Shown in pieces: positions 51,350-61,436 of a stretch of DNA of 63,922 bases; the stretch's first letter is position 1; every line of letters starts with the position of its first letter. The stretch covers positions 1 through 63,922 of the forward strand of contig JAAVTG010000121.1 of assembly GCA_011947345.1 (NCBI GenBank), written 5' to 3'. The stretch is from Phytophthora quininea. Lineage: Eukaryota; Oomycota; Peronosporomycetes; Peronosporales; Peronosporaceae. The notes beneath the pieces were generated by a model. The model worked only from the letters and a program-made list of their open reading frames with translations, had not been told where the DNA came from and ran no database searches. The translations under genes and the position numbers were made by a program.

Positions 51350-52073
51350 TCAGTGCAGCGAACTCCGATGCTGGTTGTTCTAGCCGACAACGCCGTGATT
51401 TTGCGCAAGCCGTCGGCTCTCGGGGCCAAGTACTGCGGTCTCAACGACGCTTGTGTCCTGTTTAAAGCCAACACCCTCGCCATTGTCACGATGTTGTCGA
51501 TAGGATTGGGTCTCGTTGCGGCGGCGACGTCTGTGCGTGTGAAGCGACTGAGTCCGAGGGTGAAGATCGCAGTGAAGACCGGTCGACGACTGTCAGGACT
51601 TCTCTCTCAAACTGCGATCGCACCGCTTCAAAGTGGAGGCAGCACAAATTCTCCGAGTTCAAGTGCCCCCACCAACGCGTAAAGCCCACACAATCAGTCC
51701 TAACCGGCTACCAAGCGAGCAGCCACTCACCTCGTTCGAGAAGCATTGGCTAGGTGGACCGTTCAAGAAGTTGTTCCACGACTGCGACGACATTGCCTAC
51801 GTCGTATACAACGGCAAGCGATGCACGACAGTCGAGGCCTTGTTACTGACAGGGTATCTTTACTACGGCGACCACATCTACCAGGCGTCCTCGGTGATGT
51901 TGCTGCTACTCGCCCGCTGTCTGCCTCGCAGAGCGATCCGCACGTTCAACATCCTGCTCCTGCGCTGGCGCATGAACCCGAGAACAGGCAAACTCACACA
52001 CGCTTTGTCGTGCACGTGGTTCATCTCCAGTGGCGAGAACCACAGACTAGCTGCTGCAGTGCCCGTAGCATAA
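51350..52073 (+). pseudogene. Oomycete multi-pass membrane protein, displaced 3' part
   Basis: Continues the host frame as VQRTPMLVVLADNAVILRKP, then a hydrophobic helix (NTLAIVTMLSIGLGLVAAA) and a basic Ser-rich segment. A one-base shift at about 51640-51680 leads to SFEKHWLGGPFKKLFHDCDD and the C-terminal half with YQASSVMLLLLARCLPRRAI and the end at TAA 52071-52073. With 40998-42625 it would make a protein of about 780 residues. Confidence 0.75.
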
Positions 52074-52192
52074 CCCAAAGTTGCCTTTTTCCACTTCAAC
52101 TGGGTGTTGAGCACTATTCGGAGGTTCGTTTAGCTATTGTATGACTATGTCGAGGATTGTTATCCTTCCCATACAAAACGCCGAAGCCAGCC

Positions 52193-52545
52193 ATGTCCAA
52201 GACCGTGGGGTGCCGATCTCGCTGCTGCACGAGGGCGAGGGCCGCACCGTGACGGTGGAGCTCAAGAACGGCGAGGTGTACCGGGGCCACCTGGCGGAGA
52301 GCGAGGACAGCATGAACTGCCAGCTGAGCGACGTGGTGCTGACCCAGCGGGACGGCCAGAAGCAGAAGCTGGAGCTCGTGTACGTGCGCGGCTCGCAGAT
52401 CAAGTTGGTGATCCTGCCGGACATCCTCAAGAACTCTCCGCTGCTCAACAAGGTGCAGGCCATCAGCAAGAAGAACGAGGACCAGAAGAAGAAGAGGAGC
52501 AGCAGCAAAGGAGGACCGAGGAAGGGCCGAGGGGCCAGGAAGTAA
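52193..52545 (+). CDS. SMD3: Small nuclear ribonucleoprotein Sm D3
   Basis: Core spliceosomal Sm protein, part of the heptameric ring on U1, U2, U4 and U5 snRNAs. Sm1 and Sm2 motifs are clear: VPISLLHEGEGRTVTVELKN, GEVYRGHLAESEDSMNCQLSDV and VYVRGSQIKLVILPDILKNS. A basic Gly/Arg/Lys tail follows (GGPRKGRGARK). Length fits the family. The open frame extends upstream to 52141, but that N-terminus is atypical. ATG 52193 begins MSKTVG, as expected for Sm D3, yet is one base out of frame across GTGGGGTGCC (52205-52212). One G missing from the assembly would explain it. Essential and single-copy, so an error is likelier than a mutation. Confidence 0.9.
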
Positions 52546-52692
52546 AGCAAAAGGAGGTGGATTGCCACCACTTTAGGAAGACGGCGGGGCTTTCCTTTGT
52601 GTGATAATTGATGCTGTTCATTCATCTGCCTCTGCTTGCTGCAGGTTAATAGGAACTCAAAAAGAACGTCAAAAGGAAATCTCTTGGCTCTC

Positions 52693-53114
52693 TCACAGGC
52701 AGCACAGCGGAAGCAGCAGCGCTGGCGGCAATAGACACAGAGCCACAGGCAGCGACAGTCCACAGGTGCAGACACTGACGAGGCAGCAGATGAAGATCAT
52801 GATCCACAGCAGGATGGAGAAGCCGAAGCAGCCGCCGCGTAGTCGGCGAGACAAGTCGAGCGTGGCGTGGTTCTGGATGCCGTAGTCCGTCAGCGACCGC
52901 GTCGCACGCAGCGGCACGCCGCCGTAGTTGAGGTAGCTGTCCATACGGAGATCGCTCTGCTTGGCGTCCACTAGCGACAGCAGCTCCTGCACTTTGGCCT
53001 CGCCGTTGACTGCGACGGTCAGAGTCCGTCCTGCATCCTGCACAAAGAAAATTACAACTCTCGCAGTGTCTTAAGTATTGGCAGTCGACGAACCGAGCGG
53101 ATGAAGAGCTGCAT
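52693..53114 (-). CDS. Ubiquitin-like protein with Cys-rich hydrophobic tail
   Basis: Two exons: 53094-53114 (MQLFIRS) and 53037-52693, joined over a 56-base GT...AG intron in phase 0. The joined N-terminus (MQLFIRS then DAGRTLTVAV) copies the first beta hairpin of ubiquitin (MQIFVKTLTGKTITLEV). SYLNYGGVPLRATRSLTDYG and IQNHATLDLSRRLRGG complete the fold, ending in the ubiquitin-like RLRGG. Instead of stopping, the protein continues with about 45 hydrophobic, Cys-rich residues (ILLWIMIFICCLVSVCTCGL). These could anchor it in a membrane or be palmitoylated. About 121 residues. It is convergent with Sm D3 and divergent from deoxyhypusine hydroxylase. Confidence 0.75.
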
Positions 53115-53498
53115 TTTGTTCTTGTAGGGGTGCGTGGCGTGTACTTGGCGGGTGGTCGAGTGCGCTTGGCTAACGACTTAGTTCAGACCTTCCGCGGGAA
53201 GGAGGAATCCAGCGCCGACAGTGGGAGAGAGGCGCTGAAGCAGGAGCTTGACGAGTGGTGGCTGGCCCTGGTGTTGGGGCTGTTCTTGCAGCAGACTCCC
53301 TCGGCTTGTGGACGCCCACTGCCAGTTTCAACTGATCAGATGACTCGATGCCGGCCGAGAGATGAAGCAATTGCAGGCCATAGTAAACGATATTTACATT
53401 AGCCCGAGCCCGACCCTAAACATATCGCATTCGGGTCCGGGACGGTGGAAACGTTCAATTTGGCTGGCTGGTCAAAGGCATTCCCACAATTGTTGGCC
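53115..53498. promoter_or_regulatory. Divergent promoter region, ubiquitin-like gene / DOHH
   Basis: 384 bases between two divergent starts. An ORF at 53130-53402 is open but has no features of a real protein. I see no clear Inr block. Confidence 0.3.
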
Positions 53499-54437
53499 AT
53501 GCCGTCGCACTCGTCCGTGACCGAGACGCTCGCTACCGCCGAGACACCTGACACGGCGCCCAGCTTTGAGCTGCTGCGCGACGCGCTGCTGGACCTATCG
53601 CAGCCCATCGGCAAGCGCACACGCGCCATCTTCTACTTGCGCTCGCGTGGCACGCTGGCCGACCTGCAGGTGCTGCTGACGGCGCTGTTGAACCGCAAGG
53701 ACTCAGAGCTCATGCGCCACGAACTGGCCTACGTGATCGGCCAGTTCCAGATGGAGGAGGCCTGCGAGACGCTGCACCAGGTCGTGGAGGACGCCTCGGA
53801 CGACGGAATGGTGCGCCACGAGGCCGCCGAAGCGCTCGGAGCCATCGGCGCCGCCCAGTCGCTGCCGCTGCTTGAGAAATTCAGCAACGACCCGGCCCCA
53901 GAGGTGGCCGACACCTGCAAGTTGGCTGCCAGTCTCGTCAAGTACAAACTGGCCAAGGCCAAGGGAGAAGTCGTCGAAGGGAAGGTGGACCGCAACCCGT
54001 ACTTGTCCGAGGACCCGGCCCCCGCAGCCGAGAAAGACGTCCCGACGGCGGAGCTGCGCAAGGTCTTGCTGGACCACGATGGAGACATGTTCGCCAAGTA
54101 CCGCGCCATGTTCTCACTACGCAACCGCAACACGGAGGAGGCGGCGCTCGCCCTGGCGGACGCTTTCGAAGACCCAAACCCGTTGTTCAAGCACGAAGTG
54201 GCCTATGTGATGGGGCAGATGGAGAACCCCGTACTGGTGCCGGCACTCAAGAAGGTTTTGCTGGATGAATCTCAGCACCGCATGGTGCGTCATGAAGCTG
54301 CGGAGGCACTGGGATCCATCGGCACGACGGAGTGCGAGGAGGTGCTGAAGGGGTACCTCAAGGACGACGTCCAGGTCGTGCGAGAGAGCTGCGAGGTGGC
54401 GCTGGACATCATGGACTACTGGGCCCCCACCAAGTAA
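53499..54437 (+). CDS. DOHH: Deoxyhypusine hydroxylase
   Basis: Completes hypusine on eIF5A by hydroxylating deoxyhypusine with a di-iron centre. 312 residues of HEAT-like repeats in two symmetrical halves. Each half carries the paired His-Glu iron ligands: RHELAYVIGQ and RHEAAEALGAIG in the first, KHEVAYVMGQ and RHEAAEALGSIG in the second. ATG 53499 (MPSHSSVTETL) is the first ATG in the frame; the ORF is open 18 codons further upstream but only with non-ATG codons. It ends DIMDYWAPTK with no break. The only housekeeping gene here in a simple, intact, single exon. Confidence 0.95.
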   Translation: MPSHSSVTETLATAETPDTAPSFELLRDALLDLSQPIGKRTRAIFYLRSRGTLADLQVLLTALLNRKDSELMRHELAYVIGQFQMEEACETLHQVVEDASDDGMVRHEAAEALGAIGAAQSLPLLEKFSNDPAPEVADTCKLAASLVKYKLAKAKGEVVEGKVDRNPYLSEDPAPAAEKDVPTAELRKVLLDHDGDMFAKYRAMFSLRNRNTEEAALALADAFEDPNPLFKHEVAYVMGQMENPVLVPALKKVLLDESQHRMVRHEAAEALGSIGTTECEEVLKGYLKDDVQVVRESCEVALDIMDYWAPTK

Positions 54438-54513
54438 AACGTGCAGACGGTAGACTGAGCATGTTTTGCCGATAATACAGTTAGTGTTGCATTTTTGATG
54501 TACTTGGCAGCTT

Positions 54514-56220
54514 CTAGGCGAACAGATAGCCGACGTTCAGGCGGTTAAACACACGAAGTGACGGCGGCAAGAGCGTCGAGCTAGTTTGAAGTCGCTCTGC
54601 GATGGCTGTGCACATGGCTGGAGGCAAAGTCACTTCGTGCGAAGGCAAGATGCCTGGAATCAACGGCTTGGAGTCTGCCGCCGCCTGACGTTCAATGTAC
54701 AGAACTTTCAGTACACGACGGAACTTATTGGCGTCTTGTTGCCTGATCATGGTTTCCCAGCTTAGTAGTTGCAGCTGAAGGTCCGCAGGCAGTGAGGAAG
54801 GAGCAGGCGGGGGACTGGCACTGCTGGCGTCGCTTGATTGAGCTTGCCCTTCTTCGTCTGCGCCGCTTGAGGGCGTTAGAATGAACCGGAAAACGCCATC
54901 CGAGTCGGCCATCTCCAACAGTTTGGCGCTTAGAATGCTATCGATGGTGTACTTACCGAATATGTCCTCCTCTTGGCCTTCAGAGTGCGGACGAGCACTG
55001 ATCAAGTGCTTGTGCAGACGAATTGTGTCTTGTTGCTCCACGCTCCACAAACCGATACGCTTTGAGCATGAAGCACAAGAGAGCGCCATCCACTCGCTTT
55101 CTTCCTTTGCATTATCTCCAGGCGCAATACGCACTTTCCCGTCGGAGTCTGCAACAGTGGCTCCAGCTAGAAAGTCATTGCCATGAACAAGCACGTAGGA
55201 CTCGCCTACAAGAACTCTCCGTTGCTGCGCGTGAATGTTGTCCCGAGGAATATGCTCAAACGCGCCGATTCCAGCGCCCCAAAATCAAACATGTCCATCC
55301 AGTTCGCAGAAGGCAGAGGCAACACCTTCTCGAAACTTGTAGTAGACACTTCACCACCAATCAACTGCGCATCGCAGCTTCGACAACAGACAGAGGTGTA
55401 GCTCTCCGGGTGGAGCTCAGCAGCAGAGACCTGCGTAAACGACGAGAACCCTCCCAGACGTTGCTTGTCACTCGGTCGAATCGGCAGTCGCAGGTACCAG
55501 TGGTCTCTTTTGTCCTCCACCACGCACTGCGAGACGTCCACGTTGCGCTCAATCTCCGACGTCCAAACAACGTCCGCATCGTCCCCATAGGCGACTTCTA
55601 CACGTGGGAAATCCACACGAACACGGAGCATTGCAACGTCCCAAGCAGCAGTCTCCCCAGGCTTCACTTCATTTTTGTGGCCCTCTAGGAACAAATAACA
55701 CTGGTAGCAGCCGATGTTGGCGTGGTATTCCACCAACGAGCTCGCAATCCGAGGCGCCAGCTGCTCTTCTGTGTCTTCAGCAGTCTCGTTCACGTCCAGA
55801 GACTGCAGTTCACTGGCTAGGAGCTCTCCGGCTTGTGCCATCTCGTCTTCTGCAGCCTGCTCCGTCGCGCGAGCGTCCTGATACTCCTTCATAGCGCGGT
55901 CAAGGGTCCTACGGGCATTTTGCGCGGCATCCAACGCGCGTTGGTGCTCATCCCGCACCATCTGCAGCTCGGCTAGCATTGCCTTGGCTTCGTCCATTTC
56001 TGCGATTGACACAGCCATTTCGAACAAAATCTGCGACTTGTGCAAGTAATAGCTTTTGCCCTTTTGCAGCGTGTCGATATCGCGATTTCCATCAATAACG
56101 GAGTCTTGGAGATCAACCTCGTTCCTTAACCCCACCAGTGACTCCCAGCTCAGATCCGAGGAGCTGCTACAGTTGTCATCATCGGGGCTGCGCCCATCCG
56201 GCGGCGGAATACCATTGGCT
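54514..56220 (-). CDS. UBE3D-like E2-binding (HECT-like) protein, one frame break
   Basis: Two ORFs in sequence. The first (to 55206) has a coiled-coil region (AQNARRTLDRAMKEYQDARA), then IGCYQCYLFLEGHKNEVKPG, a CxxC in SVCCRSCDAQLIGG, and LPLPSANWMDMFDF, which is the hallmark region of the UBE3D/E2C-binding family. The second (55194-54514) continues with SYVLVHGNDFLAGATV, a further CxxC (LSCASCSKRIGLW) and a C-terminal domain. They join across CTTGTAGGCG (about 55200) by a single base. In other eukaryotes the family binds E2 enzymes such as UBE2C. The 5' end is uncertain: an acceptor-like TTTGCAG at about 56232 and an alternative ORF (56454-56179) suggest an upstream exon. Confidence 0.6.
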
Positions 56221-56454
56221 TTTGTAAAGCCTCTGCAAATTGTTGCTGTCAGCAACAGAAGCCAGGCTGATTTCGTCCACAAAATCAATTGCGCGCGGGC
56301 GGGAGGCAGCAGCTTGAAATTGACGCCAGGTACATGGCTTTGCAGTTGCTGCATCATTTGCAGCACTCAATTTCCATACAATTTGTCCTTGATCGGCTTG
56401 TTCTAAGCAATGTCTGCGGGCTGGCAGACAGCTGTGCAGCCAAGAGTTTGCCAT

Positions 56455-57395
56455 TTAGCAGGCGTGCTAAAATGCACACATCCTCACGTCAGTGACCGGA
56501 CTAAGGACCACTACAACTCGACGGAGATGCTTCGCTTTGGGTAATGACGAAATAATGCGGGTGGATTGATCATGTTTCGATAGCTGGTTGCTGTTTTTAT
56601 TGGTGTTGATTTGAACATGCTGCGATCGAAGTGCAAGGCCTCCATGAAGAAACGAGGTGAGCTGGCCTTGCATCCGTTGGACCGGGTTCACTATTTCCGT
56701 TTGTGCGGACTCGACTTTATCCATGACTGCTGCGTGTTGGGAACGTATTTGTTCAGCCAAGAGCGGCATTGCTACCTGCAGTTGGGCTTCAACTGGATGC
56801 TAGGCTACCTGAGTGGCTGTCAAAGCTGCGTGCGGAACTGCCGGATTTTCTCGCCGAGGATTTGATGCTGCTGAACTATAGCTGGGAGATGCTCGAATAG
56901 AACGGCTGCGTCCTGGATGAGCACCATGTTAAGTTTCGACTCCACTTAGGCAGCAGTGAGCCTCGACGATGGCTGAAGCGATCCGTTTTTATCTTGCCGT
57001 GAGTCAATAGTGTCGACTACGGATTGCAAGGATTGTGTCTGTGCTGCTGCTGGTATTCCCGTTGAGGCCTCAGTGTCATTTTAACGGGCAAGGACCCAAG
57101 AGTTCGGCAGCGCAGGCTCAAAGGAATCAGTACATTTTTCTTTTATTCTACCTTGCGGTGGAGAGCTCCGCTCGAACTGTGCTCACTTAACACACCACGA
57201 GCAAGTTCTCCAGCAATTCGATGAAGCCACGTGCAGCTAAATTGCGTTCCCATTCACCTGATAATATTTTCTCCTTGGAGACCTGTAAATCTCTAAAAAA
57301 ATGTCTAGCACAAGATCACCAGGAGGTTCAATGATAGCGCTATCCAGATAGTACAGACGAGCTTTCAGAGGATGCCGAGGGAGCGCTCGAATAGC
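56455..57395. other. Non-coding stretch, 940 bases
   Basis: Short ORFs on both strands (for example 56467-56769 minus, 56611-56865 plus), none with recognisable features or an expected neighbour. I see nothing I can name. Confidence 0.4.
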
Positions 57396-58296
57396 CTAGC
57401 AAGCTAATTGCACCGAGTACACGACTTCGCCCGTATCCATTCCCCAGCACCCGTGTCGTCGTGTTTGAGAGATATCAACATTAGCACTTTCAAGTTGCCT
57501 GGCCCTGTTGTCTGTTGATATGGTTTTGTCATTGAACGCCAGTCCCAGGTAAGTGAACACAGCTTCGTAGTAGCTCTTGCGCGTTTCGTATTTGTTCGAT
57601 TCTCGCCACGCAGAAACCTGGTGTCTGACCAGTTTCTTGAAGTCTTGAAAATGGGAGTGACTCCAAATCCACATGAAAACGCTCAAAAAGATAAAATGCA
57701 ACAGCACTAATTGGACACAAGTGAACGCTCTTGTTTCACATGAATTCGCAATGCTGTAGCTTCCCGTACGTATTGGTTTTGTCATGCTGACTCAATAGAA
57801 CTAGCGCGATGCAGGGCTGAAAATCCTTCGTTATTAAGCAGCTGCGAGAACATATCCGCCAACTCTAAATAATGCACATTTTCACCTCGCAACAACCCAT
57901 AGTGAGAAACCAGGAACGTTGCACATCCACAAAGATCTCCACGCTGCAAAAAGGCAGCACAAATTTGTTCGAATTGCATTTCACAATGATAACCGTCCAG
58001 AAGGGAACCAACACCTTGATCTTGATTATAAAAAATCTTTGTCTGTGCAAAAATTCGAAGCAGCAGCTTCACTTGAGCTGACCGCGGGTGCTCGTTTGAG
58101 TTTATCCGTAGCGCAACCTGCTGATTGTAGAAATCCACAACAGCATTAGCATAGCCACAGACCGTCGACCCCTCCACAATCGTGCCCTTCTTTTCTTGGA
58201 CTCCGTCCCCACCATCTGCTCCGACAGGAAAAGGTGTAACTTGCCCTTGGTGACAGTTGCTCCCTCACAAAACGCTTTTGCACTGCACCACTCCAC
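57396..58296 (-). pseudogene. Crypton tyrosine-recombinase remnant
   Basis: Minus-strand pieces follow the oomycete Crypton order: FCEGATVTKGKLHLFLSEQM; STVCGYANAVVDFYNQQ; then the core CATFLVSHYGLLRGENVHYL and ELADMFSQLLNNEGFSALH; CPISAVAFYLFERFHVD (the C-P-x-x-A-x-A-x-Y-L-F motif); FSHFQDFKKLVRHQV in a neighbouring frame; and a degraded catalytic end, ISQTRRHGCWGM, near a Tyr. Frame changes and a stop at 57782 separate the parts. Cryptons have no inverted repeats, so ends cannot be fixed. Confidence 0.6.
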
Positions 58297-59275
58297 AAAC
58301 TCCTTCTGGCACCCCCTCCCTACTTTCTTTTAGTGCTCCCAGGACGCTCTTCCAACGTTCTTTTCAGTGTTTCGCGCTCGCTCTTCTTATTTGTACTTGA
58401 ACGGCGCTATCGTCCTACAGGATGGCGAATCGCTGCCGCTGCTGCTGCTGTTGCATACGAAACCGAGCGAAATGCCGGACTTCTTGACCATCGTGGCTGT
58501 GTGTTTTGGATTCTGTTCACGAGTGGAATCGATAACATGAAAGTAGATATTTCGATTAGGTCGTGAACGTGATACTGCCTAAACAAAATCCGACCTGGTG
58601 CGCATTAAGTATTCCACGACTGATACAATCGTTTCGCGACGCAAATCTGCGACTTGTGCAAGTAATTTCCGAGCAGGCCAGGAATTAGCATCTGGCGCGA
58701 ATCGTGGGCTTCAGCCTGCCTGCGTTGCGCTTCGTGTGCAATGTCCGTCTGCCGAAATGGAGGTTAATTACGCTCTGCGTTGGTGAGCCCGTCGGTTTGC
58801 CTGAGCTATAGCACCTGGTGTCGGCTCCTGATAAAAGTATGCTACATGTAACACCTCAATTACACTCGACCGCGGCGGAGACATTTTGAATCGCAGTGAC
58901 AAATTGCCCAAGAGCAAACCTGTCGGCACCGCTAGACAAGTTTGCTCTTGGGTACCCCACACAAGTGAGAGAGAGCGAAAGCTGAGCACCGTACCGGGCA
59001 GCACCAGATCGTCAATCAAGCCAAACTAGCGCCATTTCCTGTCATGGAGAGCAATCTCCCCGCCGCTGGATTGATGTGGAATCATCCTGCATCCGCATCA
59101 AGTTGACCCCACCCAAATTTTGCCCTAGAAACAAAAGTGACAAAATACGCCAGCCGGTTGGTGTGGCGTCGTACACCATCGTCAAGTCAGACAAAAAGAG
59201 CGAGCCGCCGAAACCCTCGCGTCACTCGTCACTCGGCCACTTGGGGCTCCCGCCGACTCTTCTTCGCCGCGCTCG
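58297..59275. other. Intergenic stretch, 980 bases
   Basis: No supported gene. It contains the hairpin at 58907-58952 and the presumed promoter of the PX-OTU gene. A minus-strand ORF at 58768-59019 is unassigned. Confidence 0.4.
58907..58952. repeat. Perfect 13-bp inverted repeat (hairpin)
   Basis: CCCAAGAGCAAAC and GTTTGCTCTTGGG are separated by 20 bases, inside which TGTC and GACA can extend the stem past one mismatch. It could be a transcribed hairpin or a transposon relic. Confidence 0.6.
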
Positions 59276-60837
59276 ATGCTGACCATGACGCCCGACGACA
59301 TCCAGGGCGACTACACGTGCGCCGTGAGCGTGGACGACTACCGCTTGGCGCGCAAGAAGGCCGAGTACAAGGTGGTGGTGCAGCTCTCCTTCTACTCGTC
59401 GCGCGCGCACGCCACAGGGCGCACGAGCTGGCACATCTGGCGCAGCTTCTCGGCCTTCCGCAAGCTCGACGAGCAGCTGCGCAAGCGCAGCGCCGCGCTC
59501 ATGAAAGGCGTCAAGTTCCCGCCGCTGTACCGGCGCAAGGCGCTGTTCCGCGCCGACAAGAGCCCCGAGTTCCTCGGCGCCAGGGCTCGCGAGCTGGACA
59601 ACTACGTCAACGTGGTGACGCACAAGCCGCAGCTCGTGGCCTTCCACCTGGCCGCCGTGGCCAGCCAGACGCTCAAGAGCTTCGTGGCCTTCAACCAGGG
59701 CTTCGGCGCCAACGCAGAGTACGACCAGCAGGACGCCAATCTGCGGCCGTCATCGTCCATTTTGGCCTCTCCGGCGGTCGTGCAGGCCACCGCCAGCGTC
59801 ATGGGGACGACGACGACGACTTTCGGTCCGTGTCGTCCAGCAGCACAGTGTCCTCGTTCGCGTCCACTGCGAGCGATTATCGATGGTCCGGGACGGGCTT
59901 TGTCGGCAGCCAGAGCTTCGCGAGGCATACAGTGCCGCCAGTGCCGGAGATGGGGGACGGCCGTCGTTTGGAGGCTCGTTTGGGCCGGGGAGCTCGTTCG
60001 GACCTGGATCTTCGAGGGGAGCTGGTTCCCGGCGTCGTCAGGGATGAGAGGCTCCATGGTGTCGGATACTACGGGCAGAGCGTCGATGGCGTCCGTCTCG
60101 AGAGGTTCGATGATGTCCATGACGGCGCCAGACGTGATTACCCCGAGCTGGATATGCAGCGCGCCAAGATGGAGGATCAGCTCGTGAATATGGGACTTGT
60201 AGGCGTCGGGATGCCGCCCGATGGGTCGTGCTTGCTGCACTGCATTGTGTATGAAATGTACCCGCTGCAGTGTCTGAAAGATTACCCAGCGACGATGACG
60301 GTGGTGAATGTAGGCGCAGCGGATGGCATGGCGCCGCGGCGAATGGCAGCAGCGCAGTTTCTCCGAGTCAAGTTGATGGAGTACGCTTTGGAGCACGTCA
60401 AACAGCTCTCAGCTTTTCTAATGCAGGACGAGGAGGACGTGCGCGAGCGCTACGAAACGTTCCGGGACACGCCGGACGAGCAGGCTACGACAGCTGAGTT
60501 GTACGCAGTAGCAAGCATGTTTAATATCGAGCTGGTGCTCATCTCGAACGACGAGAGCTTCCAGATTGACCCGGTGCTGCCAGTGCAGGGCCTGCCATCG
60601 GTGCGCGATGGACCGCGACGCACCGTTACCTTAGGATATTTGATCCCGGCCGATGGATTAGCCGGACATTACATTTGCACGCGCGAGAGCAGGGCACAGC
60701 TGGGCATGCCGCAGAACACGTTCGCCGGAGGAAGCTACCGTGGGTCTATTCACATTGGGCCGCCCAAGAATATGAGCTGTGGCGTTGGCTCGAACAACCG
60801 TCGCTTTGAGCGAATTCCAGAGCAGCGGGTCGAATAG
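59276..60837 (+). CDS. PX domain - OTU cysteine protease fusion, frameshifted linker
   Basis: ATG 59276 opens a PX domain: WRSFSAFRKLDEQLRKR, KFPPLYRRKALFRADKSP, FLGARARELDNYVNVV; PX domains bind phosphoinositides. After a Ser/Thr-rich linker, an OTU deubiquitinase domain appears in another frame. Its catalytic Asp-x-x-Cys is in MPPDGSCLLHCIVYEM, a helix follows (LRVKLMEYALEHVKQL), then LYAVASMFNIELVLIS and the catalytic His in AGHYICTRE, to the stop at 60837. The linker (59800-60150) has coding-like low complexity in several frames (for example MASVSRGSMMSMT), so two or more indels lie there. Known family chemistry suggests deubiquitination at endosomal membranes; that pairing is inference. 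Confidence 0.65.
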
Positions 60838-61436
60838 AGCCGCCGGCCGGTAGCAGCGAATAGAAAATACCAAGAGCAGGCGACGGCCCCATCAGGTACA
60901 AGAAGAAGTAATCGACAAGAAGTAATAGACATCAAGACCACTCCAGCATTGAATGGACGAAGGACGGCGGAGAATTTCCTCGTACAAATACCAAAGGGAC
61001 ACCAAAGAGTCCAAGAAAGTGAGAGACCGCTCAGTGCGAAAGAAGAGACAAGCGCATTGTGCGACGAAGCAAATAGCCGCCACGGACTGAGTGAGCATGT
61101 ACAGTACTTTGCTGGCCCAGGTGGTGTCCGCCTGCTTCAGTTCGTAAGGGCAACAGTGAGGTTCATCAGAACAACAATAACATGAACAGCACGGTCGAAG
61201 TGCCTTATCAAAAAAATAATTGGAGACAAGCTTGTTGATCTTACCGACCAAACAATGGCTGTTGTAGCTCTGCTACAGAACGTGTAACGTGATGGAGAAG
61301 AAATCCGTAGCACGTTTTCTTTGAACTCATAATACATTGCAACCACGGATGTAGTTGTAGCATCGACTAATCAACTTGTGAAAGCAATCAAACAATACGA
61401 AACAGTCACCTCTCGCTACGAGTCGCTCTTTGGCTT
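60838..61436. other. Intergenic stretch between convergent genes
   Basis: 600 bases with only short ORFs and AT-rich patches. It must hold both 3' untranslated regions. Confidence 0.4.

Noticed and set aside
53130..53402. 90-codon ORF between the ubiquitin-like gene and DOHH
   Set aside because: Lies in a divergent promoter region and shows no domain or secretion signal.
59222..60396. Long minus-strand ORFs opposite the PX-OTU gene
   Set aside because: Shadows of high-GC coding sequence; no conserved motif.
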